Of a stretch of 64,000 nt of DNA, positions 8,847 through 17,117 are shown in pieces (the stretch's first letter is position 1; each line of letters begins with the position of its first letter). A program made the translations under genes and the position numbers. Origin of the DNA: Alphaproteobacteria bacterium (lineage in GTDB: Bacteria; Pseudomonadota; Alphaproteobacteria; Micavibrionales; UBA2020); contig JAICWS010000002.1 in NCBI GenBank assembly GCA_025934695.1, positions 620,001 through 684,000 on the forward strand. Reading direction: 5' to 3'. The notes beneath the pieces were generated by a model. The model worked only from the letters and a program-made list of their open reading frames with translations. It was not told the origin of the DNA and did not search any database.

Positions 8847-10203
8847 GCCGGTTCAGGAATTCGAGGACTTCGTCGTACTGGCCGCCTTCGTTCGAATAAC
8901 GCGCGTAGTTGCGCACGGTCGCCAGCCATTCGGCGGTCGTCGGCTTCTGCTCGCGCACGGCGGCGGAAAGATGCTTCATGCTGACCGGAATCTCCTTGCC
9001 GGCATCCAGCGCGTCCTCGATGGCGAGGTCGCAGGCGGTGTCCACCACATGCTCGATATCCGCGCCCGAAAAGCCCGAGGTGCTTTTGGCCAGCAGGTTC
9101 AGGTCGAGCTTGTCTTCGATGGGACGCTTGGCGAGGTGGATCTCGAAGATGGCGCGGCGCGCATCGAGGTCGGGCGGGGGGATGAACTGCACGCGGTCGA
9201 AGCGTCCGGGCCGGCGGAAGGCCGCGTCGACCGCCCAAGGCACGTTCGTGGCGCCGATGATCAGCACCCCCGCATTGTTCTTGGAAAACCCATCCATCTC
9301 GGTCAGGAACTGGCTGATCGCGCGGGAGCCCGCCGAGGCGCCTTCGTACTGACGCTTGCCGGCGAGGCCCTCGAGTTCGTCAAAGAACAGGACCGACGGC
9401 GCCGTCCGGCGCGCCTGTTCGAACAGCGCGTGCAGGCGTTTTTCCGAATTGCCGAGCCACATGTCGAGTACGTCAGAAATCGCGACGTTATAGAACTTCG
9501 CCTTGCATTCGCCGGCCGTTGCGCGCGCCATCAGCGTTTTGCCGCAACCCGGCGGCCCGTACATCAGCACACCGCCGCCCGCGCTGCGCTTGTACTTTGC
9601 GAGCAGTTCCGGCTTCTGGAACGGCAGGATGATCTTGCGGGTGATGATTTTCTTGACCTCGTCAAGGCTGCCGACCTCGGCGAAGGTGATGGGCGGCGAA
9701 TTGTCTTCGGCGATGACGGCTGGTTTCTGGCCGAACTCGCCGTCGTCGCCGTCCGCGGTCACGGCGGGCGGTCTTTCGTTTTTGATGACCTTGAAGCCTA
9801 CGACATTGTCGCCGCCTTTGGCCTCGGTCACGGAAGAGGAGAGCGACTGCATCAACTGCTGATCCTCCAGCGCCGGGTTCAGCGCGACAGCTTTTTTATA
9901 GGCCGTAAGGCCAGTCAGATGATCGAGCGTCAGGAGGCAGGCCTTCGCCTTCAGGAACAGGGCGTCCGCCGTTTCGGCATCGAGGAACGCGAGCGCCTGC
10001 TTCGGCTCGTTTGCGACGAGCGCGATGCGCGCCGCGGCCAGCTTATCGGCGTCGCCCAGACCGCGCAGCTTGACGACGATCTCGACCGCCTCCTTCGGCG
10101 CACCGCTGTCGGCAAGTCCCTTGGCCAGCAGTAGGCCCAAGGTGGCATTCTCGGGGCTCTGGCTATAGGCCAGCCGCAGGGAGTCGAGCGTTGTCTTGTC
10201 CAT
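8836..10203 (-). CDS. AAA+ ATPase with helical-repeat N-terminus
   Basis: The N-terminal ~150 residues are Ala/Leu-rich helical repeats resembling TPRs. The C-terminal half is a classic AAA module with Walker A GPPGCGKTLMARA, Walker B VLFFDELEGLAG, and the second region of homology ATNVPWAVDAAFRRPGRFDR with its arginine fingers; an ADIEHV sensor-2 region follows. This most resembles the Cdc48/FtsH-type AAA clade, but no protease domain is present. I chose the ATG at 10201-10203 because ACGGGGCC lies about 6-10 bases upstream; in-frame starts further up lack a ribosome binding site. It is co-transcribed with the TPR gene. Confidence 0.85.
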   Translation of the reverse strand: MDKTTLDSLRLAYSQSPENATLGLLLAKGLADSGAPKEAVEIVVKLRGLGDADKLAAARIALVANEPKQALAFLDAETADALFLKAKACLLTLDHLTGLTAYKKAVALNPALEDQQLMQSLSSSVTEAKGGDNVVGFKVIKNERPPAVTADGDDGEFGQKPAVIAEDNSPPITFAEVGSLDEVKKIITRKIILPFQKPELLAKYKRSAGGGVLMYGPPGCGKTLMARATAGECKAKFYNVAISDVLDMWLGNSEKRLHALFEQARRTAPSVLFFDELEGLAGKRQYEGASAGSRAISQFLTEMDGFSKNNAGVLIIGATNVPWAVDAAFRRPGRFDRVQFIPPPDLDARRAIFEIHLAKRPIEDKLDLNLLAKSTSGFSGADIEHVVDTACDLAIEDALDAGKEIPVSMKHLSAAVREQKPTTAEWLATVRNYARYSNEGGQYDEVLEFLNRHGK

Positions 10204-10354
10204 GAAAGGCCCCGTTTTCAAATGCATAATATTCACATAATAATATGCGCTGTGAACATTCCTATTTTAAAAGACAGACGTTAATACCGGCTTACTGCCG
10301 TTCCTAGCGGCGGCGTCGCTTCCCTTCGGCAAGGGGCGTCTATATGCTAAGACC

Positions 10355-11629
10355 ATGAATACAAAGGGCCGTGATAATCGAACCTGGCTATTTCCGGTGC
10401 TGGCCATTTCCCTCACTTGGGCTGTTGTGCTGGTTGTGGGCGGGATGACATCCGTTTTTTCCACTTCCTGCGAAGATCTGGTTCTGGCCTATGAAACGGC
10501 GATGGTGGCCGCGCTTTACGCCCTTTGTCGTGCCTATGGCCTCCGCAAAGAGTCGGCGGCGGTGCTGGCGCTCTCGATCAGCATCACCCCTTTCATGTTT
10601 TATTTCCAGATTGGCGGACGCGGCCCGCTATTCGGGGCGCTGCCGCTGGTGTTCGGCGCCTGGGCATTGCTGCGGTGCTTAATGGCAACAAAAACGCCGT
10701 CGCTCATGGCGCTTCCCGCGGCGTTTCTGGTTTTTCTGACGCTCAGTTGGGGCCGAGCGCAGGAGGGGGCGGCACTGCTTATCATCGCCGCTGCTTGCGC
10801 CGGCGAGGTTTTTGCGAAAGATCGCCGCCGGGCCGGATGGATCGCGGCATCTGTGCTTCTCGGCATCGCGGCATATGCTCCCGTCGCGGGCGACCTCGCG
10901 GGCTGGAATGGCGGACTGTTCAACAGCGGACGGCTGGTGCCGACGCTAGGGCAGGTCCTGAACCTGAGCAACCCGGTCTGGATGCCCCATGTTCTGTCGG
11001 GCACGGGCGAATTTCTTCCGGCCGCGCCGATATTCTTCGCGGCATGGTTCGCGCAGCCGCTGCTGTTCTTTATCGACTGGCGGCGGCTTGAATGGAAGGG
11101 CACGGCGGGAATCGCCGGCCTTGCGGGCATATTCCTCTTTCTCGCCGTTGGGCCGGAACGGCTGGGACCTCTCTCTTTCCCGCTGCTCTGGGTGCCATAT
11201 GTGCAGGCGGCGCTGCTGGTCCTGCTGTTCACGCTGGCGGAACAGGGAAATCTTGTGGTCAGCCGCGCGCGGCTGGGCTGGGCCTTCGCGGCATTTGCAG
11301 TTACTTCTTACTGCGCGGTGATGGAATACCCCGAACCGGCCCTTCATGCGGCGCCCCTTCTCCTTCTGCCAGCCGTATTCATCGCCGCTTTGCCGAAATT
11401 CCTGCGCACCGCGTCGCTGCCATTTTTTCTGGCGGTGACGACAGCTATTCTGGCCGTCGCGACCATCTGGACCTTTTCCGGCGCAGAGCTTGCCATTCCG
11501 CACCCTTCAGCGCTGCTGGCGCATCCTGCGGCATGGCATCCGTTCGCCTTCCTGGCGCCAGCGATCGGGTTCGCGATCTGGGCTTATTTTGCGGCAGCCG
11601 AGGCGCGGAGCGCCGGGCGGCATTCGTGA
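10355..11629 (+). CDS. Polytopic membrane protein, shortened paralogue of the next gene
   Basis: A 424-residue protein with about ten hydrophobic segments. It shares clear landmarks with the following YfhO-like protein: CRAYGLRKESAAVLAL against GRAYGLQRNFAALLGL, and GGLFNSG...LNLSNPVWMPH against GGLFNNG...LNFSNPAWLPH. Compared with that protein it lacks the first ~70 residues, with the acidic MDDRQIQY loop, and the whole C-terminal soluble domain. If the family is glycosyltransferase-like (GT-C fold) the catalytic loop may be absent, so a regulatory or degenerate role is possible. The stop overlaps the next start as GTGA. Confidence 0.75.
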   Translation: MNTKGRDNRTWLFPVLAISLTWAVVLVVGGMTSVFSTSCEDLVLAYETAMVAALYALCRAYGLRKESAAVLALSISITPFMFYFQIGGRGPLFGALPLVFGAWALLRCLMATKTPSLMALPAAFLVFLTLSWGRAQEGAALLIIAAACAGEVFAKDRRRAGWIAASVLLGIAAYAPVAGDLAGWNGGLFNSGRLVPTLGQVLNLSNPVWMPHVLSGTGEFLPAAPIFFAAWFAQPLLFFIDWRRLEWKGTAGIAGLAGIFLFLAVGPERLGPLSFPLLWVPYVQAALLVLLFTLAEQGNLVVSRARLGWAFAAFAVTSYCAVMEYPEPALHAAPLLLLPAVFIAALPKFLRTASLPFFLAVTTAILAVATIWTFSGAELAIPHPSALLAHPAAWHPFAFLAPAIGFAIWAYFAAAEARSAGRHS

Positions 11630-13788
11630 CTGGCAGGCTCGATAAGTTTCGTCCACTCGGCTTCGCCCTGCTCGGCGTTTTCGGGGTCATGAGCTTTATC
11701 TATGAACTCGATCACCGTTTCTTTTTTATGGACGACCGGCAGATCCAGTATTTCCCTTACGGCCTCGTCATCCGCGACGCGCTGTTGCACGGGAATTTCC
11801 CGTGGGTGACAATTCGCACCTTCTTCGGCGGCGCTTTGTGGCTCGATCCGCAATACGGGCTCTATAATCCCTTGTCGCTCGCGATGGACTTCCTCATTAA
11901 CCGCGAAGACCTGTTGTTTTCCGCCTTCCTGATTTCTCTTATTCTGAACCTGCTGCTGACCGCTTCGGCCTATACGCTCGGCCGCGCTTATGGTCTCCAA
12001 CGGAATTTCGCGGCGCTGCTGGGACTGATGGCCGGCATCAATATCTACGTGCTCTATTTTCTCTCCGACACCTGGCAGCCGGGGCTTATCAGTCTGGTCT
12101 GGTTCCTTCTGGCCTGGGCGGGGCTCAAGAAGCTGGCGGAAACCCGCGGCAACGTGGCGCTGCGCGTGCTGGGCGCGAGCGCACTGATTTTCCTGACCGT
12201 CAGCAGCGGCTGGCCGCATCAATATGTGGCGCTTGCCGCCGTCATGGCCGTGCTTTTTGCCGATACCTGGCGGCAGGATCGCAAGCGCGCTCTTCGCCTC
12301 GTCTGGGCGGGAGCACTGGGCGCCATCTTCAGTCTGCCCGTCCTGGCGCCGGTCGCGACCGCCGCGGGATACTGGACCCGCGCGGGCGGTTTATTCAACA
12401 ACGGCGTTTTTACGCCTGACCTCGGCGATATTCTCAATTTCAGCAATCCGGCCTGGCTGCCGCATTACCGGAACGCTTTTATGCGAGTGTCGCCGGTGCC
12501 GCTCTTCTTCGCCGGATGGTTTGTCCTGCCGCTGCTGATGATGGCGAACCTGCGCCGCGCGGCGCGCAAGCTCTGGAAAGAGCAGGGCGGACTTTTGGCG
12601 ATTCTCGGCGTATTTATCCTGCTGGTCTTTTCGGCGCAGAACATGGGCCCGCTGCGCTGGCCAATGCGCTGGCTGGTGGATGCGCAGCTGGCATCGCTGG
12701 CGACCGTATTATTGTTGGCCCAGACCACGACCTTGCGCGCCGATGCATTGCGGATAAAGGTCGCGCTGGGTGCGCTCGGTGTCACAACGCTCGCCGCCAT
12801 CGTCGAAAGTCCACCCGAAACCGCCGCCGTTTTATGGCTCGTCGTTCTGCCCGCGCTGTTTATCGGCGCGCTGCCCTTCATCAAGGACCGGCTGGCCGGC
12901 TTTCTCGGCGCGACATCGGTCGTGATGGTGATGGCGATGGCCTTGTGTTTTCACAGCAGCAGCCTCTTCATCGACCATGGGAAACGCGCCGACAGTCCCG
13001 GCGCGGCGGTTGCGGATGATGGTTCGCAGGGATACACATTTTACTGGGGCATCAAGGAAGGTTTCGACGATCTGTCGGACGAGCGCGACTTCCTGCTCGG
13101 CGGCATGGGTGGCTATTACAATATCAACACCACGAACGGCTATTCGTCTTATTCGTACAAAGGCCTGGACGAGGTCTTTCCCGGATTTCATGATTTTTCC
13201 TATTTCGCCGGCACCGAAAAGCCGCATCTCGCGGCGCGCGAGCCGGAAACCGGCGCGGCCTTCGTCGATCTTCTCAAGATCAGCAAGATCGTCACCGAGA
13301 AGAAGGCGGCGCCTGAAGGGCTCGGCAATGGCTGGCATCAAAGCGCGGAAACCACGCCTCTGACATTTGAAAAGCACGTAACGGGCGGCATGGCGTTCGA
13401 CAAGGACAGGCTGGTGACGTTGCGCCGGCGCGACGCGAACAAATTGCCGGGCACCGTGTCCTGGTGGTCGCCCGGCATGGCTGTCGGCGGCGCCGCGCGG
13501 CCGGAAGCGAATGGTGAAACGATCGATATCAAAAACGGCGCGCAGGCGGGGCTGGTCGTCTTCGCGCGGCTTTACTATCCGGGCTTCCGTGCGACACTGG
13601 ATCATGCGCCGCTGCGCGTGCGGCCGCTGGACGGCATGCTCGTGGCGGTGGAGATACCGCCGGACGCGGCAGGCGCCTTGACGCTGTCTTTCGTGCCGCC
13701 GTTCTTCGGCGCCTGTCTCACGCTGGTTGCGCTCGCGCTGGCAGGCTGGGCGGCGTTCTTCGTCGCTGAAACAAAAGGAAGGTTTTAA
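11626..13788 (+). CDS. YfhO-like polytopic membrane protein
   Basis: A 720-residue protein with about 12 membrane segments and a C-terminal soluble region. After the first membrane helix comes MDDRQIQYFPYG (35-46) and then LDPQYGLYNPLSL, the pattern of YfhO-family GT-C-like proteins. Near the C-terminus, LYYPGFRATLDHAPLRV followed by a last membrane helix is also typical of YfhO. YfhO of Bacillus is linked to glycosylation of lipoteichoic acid; the substrate here is unknown. I place the start at GTG 11626-11628, which overlaps the previous stop (GTGA). The open frame extends further upstream only as an overlap with the preceding gene. Confidence 0.82.
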   Translation: MTGRLDKFRPLGFALLGVFGVMSFIYELDHRFFFMDDRQIQYFPYGLVIRDALLHGNFPWVTIRTFFGGALWLDPQYGLYNPLSLAMDFLINREDLLFSAFLISLILNLLLTASAYTLGRAYGLQRNFAALLGLMAGINIYVLYFLSDTWQPGLISLVWFLLAWAGLKKLAETRGNVALRVLGASALIFLTVSSGWPHQYVALAAVMAVLFADTWRQDRKRALRLVWAGALGAIFSLPVLAPVATAAGYWTRAGGLFNNGVFTPDLGDILNFSNPAWLPHYRNAFMRVSPVPLFFAGWFVLPLLMMANLRRAARKLWKEQGGLLAILGVFILLVFSAQNMGPLRWPMRWLVDAQLASLATVLLLAQTTTLRADALRIKVALGALGVTTLAAIVESPPETAAVLWLVVLPALFIGALPFIKDRLAGFLGATSVVMVMAMALCFHSSSLFIDHGKRADSPGAAVADDGSQGYTFYWGIKEGFDDLSDERDFLLGGMGGYYNINTTNGYSSYSYKGLDEVFPGFHDFSYFAGTEKPHLAAREPETGAAFVDLLKISKIVTEKKAAPEGLGNGWHQSAETTPLTFEKHVTGGMAFDKDRLVTLRRRDANKLPGTVSWWSPGMAVGGAARPEANGETIDIKNGAQAGLVVFARLYYPGFRATLDHAPLRVRPLDGMLVAVEIPPDAAGALTLSFVPPFFGACLTLVALALAGWAAFFVAETKGRF

Positions 13789-13804
13789 CACTGGGGAGGA
13801 TAAC

Positions 13805-14413
13805 ATGACGACAGATACTGACATCGTTGCGAAACTCGACAAGCCCGGCGCGGGAGTGCCATTCATTCAAAGCCTGTTCCTGCGCTGGATCGTGGGGCCG
13901 GTGTTGTCGCGCCTACAGGCCGACTGGGAGAAGGACAAGAAACGCTTCGATGCCATCTCGCAAAAGCTGCTGCAGGAAATCGAGGGCTTGAGCGATGCGC
14001 AACTGACCACAAAGATACTCGTGCCGCCGCAGCCAGGGCTTGAGGACAGCTCGCGCTACTGGTCCGCGGCGATGCTGCTTGAACACCTCATCATCGTGGG
14101 CGAGGCCGTGCGCGGCGGCATCCTTTCGCTCTCGAAGGGGGTCGTGCCTAACCGGAAGCCCGACACCGCGAAGGTCAAACCCAAGGGCGCCGCGACGCCT
14201 ACAGAAATCGTCGAAGCGTATAAAAAGTTCTCTTCAACGGTAATGGCGGAGATCGACCGCGACATCGGCGACAAGGACAGCAAGTTGGTCTACGCACATC
14301 CGTGGATGGGGCCTTTCACCTGCCGCCAGTGGCACTGGCTCCTGCCGACGCACCAGGCTATCCACCTGCGCCAGCTTCGCGAGATCGTGAAAGGCCTGCG
14401 AAACTCGCAATGA
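13805..14413 (+). CDS. DinB-like metal-binding protein
   Basis: A 202-residue protein of the DinB/YfiT four-helix-bundle type. Likely metal ligands are the His in LLEHLIIVGEAV (about residue 96) and the HxxxH in LLPTHQAIHLRQLREI near the C-terminus. Members include thiol-dependent transferases, but most are uncharacterised. The ATG at 13805 has GGGGAGG upstream. Its 3' end overlaps the 3' end of the convergent FAD oxidoreductase gene by 56 bp. Confidence 0.75.
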   Translation: MTTDTDIVAKLDKPGAGVPFIQSLFLRWIVGPVLSRLQADWEKDKKRFDAISQKLLQEIEGLSDAQLTTKILVPPQPGLEDSSRYWSAAMLLEHLIIVGEAVRGGILSLSKGVVPNRKPDTAKVKPKGAATPTEIVEAYKKFSSTVMAEIDRDIGDKDSKLVYAHPWMGPFTCRQWHWLLPTHQAIHLRQLREIVKGLRNSQ

Positions 14414-15731
14414 CGTCGGCGGCGACTTTCGCCGCCTGGTGGCGCAGTTCGGGAACGGCCGTTGTTTCGAACAGCTGCCCGAACAGCGGCGTACCCAGTG
14501 CGTGGATGGTGCCGCCTTTGCCTTCGTATACACGAAGCTGCTCATTCGCCATGATGCCATAGGGCGTGTCGGCCGCCTTGATGAAGCCCTTGTCGATCAG
14601 CTTCATCAGCAGCGGATTGTTGGCAACCGCATAGTTGACGCCGATGCATTTGAAGACAAGGTCGAAGACCTGCGCCTTGGGCTGTCCGCCCTGCAGCAAG
14701 GCCACCTCGACGCCGTTCTCGACCGGGCGGAAACCGGTGCAGCGCGCCTTGATCATCTCCAGCGTGCCCCCGGCCCTGGCCTCGTCCGCCTGCGCGCGGA
14801 TCTCGGCGGCGCAGCGGTGGCGGTGGATGTTCCAGAGGTTGAAATACTTCTGCGACAGCCGCAGCCGGTCGCGCTTGCTGAAACCCGTCCACAGTTCCTG
14901 ATGCAAGGGCCGCAGGCTGTCGATGGCATAGGGCCAGTTAGGACCGCGCGCGGTTTTGCGCAATGATTTCAATACGCCCGACAGGCTCTTGCCGATGAAG
15001 TCCGTTCGCTCCGGCCTTTTGATCTGCGTGCTGTCATAAACGGGGGGATGCGCCTGCGGCAGCAGCGCGCTTCCCGACAGGCAGGTGATCTTGCCTTTCC
15101 AGCCACAGGTCAGCAGGCTAATGATGGAATCGAGCGCCGTCAGGCCGCTGCCGACGACGGCCACATTTTTAACGTCCGTCTGGCCTTTGAGCGATTCGTA
15201 ATCGTAACGCCAGACGTCGGTGACGAGGCGCGCGCCAACGCTATTATCTTCTTTCGCTTTTAAAGTATTGCCGATGGCGAGCACAATGTCGCGCGCGGCG
15301 ATTTCGCCCTGGTCGGTCTCGATCCTCAAGGTGGCTTCGGCGGGAATGATATCCTCAACCTCGGCGCGCAAAAATTCGAAAGCGATGGATTTCTTCTTGG
15401 CGGCGGCCAGCGTGTCCTTGCGTATCTCGGTCAGATATTCGGAAAAAAGGCGGCGCGGCAGATATTCATGCGGCTTGACGTTCTTATTCCGCGCGGCGGC
15501 CCAGGTGTAAAAGCCCCTATGATCGTCATCGAACAATCCCATGCCCTCGGCGCGCACGTTCAGCAGATGCTCCATGCGCGGCGTGGAATAGGCGGGGCCA
15601 AAGACGGTTTCGGCGTCCCGCGAAACAACGATGATGGAGAAGGGGCGCGCGGCGGTGCGTACGATGTTCGCCAGCACGGCAAGGCCGGAAAAACCGCCGC
15701 CGATGATGGCGATGTCGCAGGTGCGGGACAA
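14358..15731 (-). CDS. FAD/NAD(P)-binding oxidoreductase
   Basis: A 457-residue flavoprotein. The N-terminal dinucleotide-binding motif IIGGGFSGLAVLANI (about 9-23) and a second Rossmann motif VAVVGSGLTALDSI (about 195-208) fit the FAD-NAD(P)-binding family PF13454. The substrate is unknown. No ATG lies near the N-terminus, and the glycine motif requires a start close to residue 1, so TTG at 15729-15731 is the likely start, 5 bp after the Rrf2 stop codon. It is therefore probably in one operon with the Rrf2 regulator and cysE, pointing to redox or sulfur metabolism. Confidence 0.85.
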   Translation of the reverse strand: MSRTCDIAIIGGGFSGLAVLANIVRTAARPFSIIVVSRDAETVFGPAYSTPRMEHLLNVRAEGMGLFDDDHRGFYTWAAARNKNVKPHEYLPRRLFSEYLTEIRKDTLAAAKKKSIAFEFLRAEVEDIIPAEATLRIETDQGEIAARDIVLAIGNTLKAKEDNSVGARLVTDVWRYDYESLKGQTDVKNVAVVGSGLTALDSIISLLTCGWKGKITCLSGSALLPQAHPPVYDSTQIKRPERTDFIGKSLSGVLKSLRKTARGPNWPYAIDSLRPLHQELWTGFSKRDRLRLSQKYFNLWNIHRHRCAAEIRAQADEARAGGTLEMIKARCTGFRPVENGVEVALLQGGQPKAQVFDLVFKCIGVNYAVANNPLLMKLIDKGFIKAADTPYGIMANEQLRVYEGKGGTIHALGTPLFGQLFETTAVPELRHQAAKVAADVIASFAGLSRSREAGAGG

Positions 15732-15736
15732 GTCCG

Positions 15737-16174
15737 TTACCAGAAGATCTTTTGCTTTTGCTTCGGCGACATATCGAGAAGGTTCTGCACCGACATGCCG
15801 TCGAGTTTGTCCGAGAGCTGGTTGCGCACCTCGAGCATGGCGTGGCGGATCACGCAGACCTCTTCATGGGTGCAGTCGCGGCACTTCTTGTAATAGAAGG
15901 TGCTGGCGCAGGAAACGGGGGCCAGCATGCCGTCGATTGCGCGGATGATATGGCCGACCATGATCTTGGCCGGCGGCTTGGCCAGCCGGTGCCCGCCGAA
16001 GGCCCCGCGTTCACTGGTGATCGCGCCGTTCTTCTTGAGTTCGGTCAGGATGGCCTCGAGAAACTTCTCAGGCACCTTGGCCTTTTTGGCAATGGCTTTC
16101 GACGGCATCTTGTCTTCGGCTGCCGCCAGGACCACGAGCGCCTTGAGCGCATATTTGCATTTCATCGACAACAT
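15737..16174 (-). CDS. Rrf2-family transcriptional regulator
   Basis: A 145-residue repressor-type protein. The N-terminal winged helix (MKCKYALKAL, then AIAKKAKVPEKFLEAILTELKK and GAFGGHRLAKPP) is characteristic of Rrf2. Four cysteines, C89, C98, C101 and C107 (C-x8-C-x2-C-x5-C), could bind an Fe-S cluster as in IscR, NsrR or RirA. It sits between cysE and an FAD oxidoreductase, and faces cbs across cysE, so cysteine or iron-sulfur status is the likely signal. An exact palindrome directly in front of its start codon suggests autoregulation. ATG 16172-16174 is used; a second ATG at 16163-16165 is possible. Confidence 0.92.
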   Translation of the reverse strand: MLSMKCKYALKALVVLAAAEDKMPSKAIAKKAKVPEKFLEAILTELKKNGAITSERGAFGGHRLAKPPAKIMVGHIIRAIDGMLAPVSCASTFYYKKCRDCTHEEVCVIRHAMLEVRNQLSDKLDGMSVQNLLDMSPKQKQKIFW

Positions 16175-16175
16175 A

Positions 16176-16196
16176 TTCCTATAGACTTTATAGGAA
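16176..16196. promoter_or_regulatory. Perfect 8-5-8 palindrome, likely Rrf2 operator
   Basis: TTCCTATA (16176-16183) and TATAGGAA (16189-16196) are exact reverse complements with a 5-bp spacer. The left arm ends one base upstream of the Rrf2 start codon and includes its presumed Shine-Dalgarno (TAGGAA on the minus strand). Position and symmetry fit a dimeric winged-helix repressor site controlling rrf2 and the downstream oxidoreductase. Confidence 0.65.
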
Positions 16197-16232
16197 CAAA
16201 GGGTGGCTTTTCAATAGTTTCTTGAAAAAAAT

Positions 16233-16988
16233 CTAGCTGACGATGCGGGCGGGGGCGCCGGCGACGGTCGCGCCGGCAGGCACGTCCGAGAGCACGATGG
16301 CGCCTGCGGCCACCTTGGCGCCCTTGCCGATTTCGATATTACCGATAATCGTGGCGTTCGCGCCCAGGGCGGCTCCTGCGCGGATTTTCGGGTGCCGGTC
16401 ACCGGGGGCGAAGCTTTTGCCACCCAGAGTGACGCTGTGCCAGAACAGCACATCGTCCTCGACCACGGCAGTCTCTCCGATGACGATGCCGGTCGCATGA
16501 TCCATCATAATGCCGCGCCCAATGCGGGCGGCGGGATGGATATCGACGCCGAAGAGGTCGGAAATGCGGTTTTGCAGGAACAGCGCCAGGTGCTGGCGGT
16601 CGGCGTTCCACAGGTAATGGGCGAGGCGATAGGCCTCCAGCGCGTGGAACCCCTTGAAAAACAAAAACGGCGCGACCCAGTCGCGCGCCGCGGGGTCGTG
16701 CTCGGCAACCGCCCGCATGTCGCGCTCGACGATGTTTTCGGCATCCGCCACGGCACCGGCGAACTCGCCGAACAGCTGCAGCAGCAGCCCTTCCGGCAGA
16801 TGCTTCGTTGCGAGTTTTTCAGACAGCAACCGGCCCAGGGCTTCGCACAGGGTCTTTGATGGCAGGAGGATCGTCGAAATGAGGGGAGCGAGGGCCGGGT
16901 CGCTTTCGGCCAGCTTTGCCGCCTCGGTCAGCAGGGCGGCTAAAATCTCGGACTGCATGCCGGTTTTCAATGTATGCACCTTGCTCAT
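16233..16988 (-). CDS. cysE: Serine O-acetyltransferase
   Basis: It acetylates L-serine with acetyl-CoA to give O-acetylserine. The N-terminal helical domain (about 1-140) precedes the left-handed beta-helix with hexapeptide repeats: [24 protein letters not shown], then HSVTLGG and [17 protein letters not shown]. The DHATG and HSVTLGG motifs contain catalytic residues. The ATG at 16986-16988 has GGGGGC directly upstream; a TTG 18 bases earlier is less convincing. It is followed by the Rrf2 gene (58 bp) and is divergent from cbs, so both may share the 130-bp regulatory region. Confidence 0.94.
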   Translation of the reverse strand: MSKVHTLKTGMQSEILAALLTEAAKLAESDPALAPLISTILLPSKTLCEALGRLLSEKLATKHLPEGLLLQLFGEFAGAVADAENIVERDMRAVAEHDPAARDWVAPFLFFKGFHALEAYRLAHYLWNADRQHLALFLQNRISDLFGVDIHPAARIGRGIMMDHATGIVIGETAVVEDDVLFWHSVTLGGKSFAPGDRHPKIRAGAALGANATIIGNIEIGKGAKVAAGAIVLSDVPAGATVAGAPARIVS

Positions 16989-17117
16989 GCCCCCATCATT
17001 ACTCAATCAAGGGTATGAAGTCACGCGGTTTATGTATTATGGAAGGGGTTTACTTTTGGGGGGAAACGGCCTAGCATCACCCCGTTTTCATAGAGGTTTT
17101 TTGCCAAGAGAAGCGCC

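Noticed and set aside
11092-11625. 5' extension of the YfhO-like frame
   Set aside because: It lies inside the preceding membrane protein gene and is Arg/Pro-rich; the GTGA overlap at 11626 is the natural start.
16989-17006. TTG start extending cysE by six codons
   Set aside because: The ATG at 16986-16988 has a G-rich Shine-Dalgarno directly upstream; the TTG has none.
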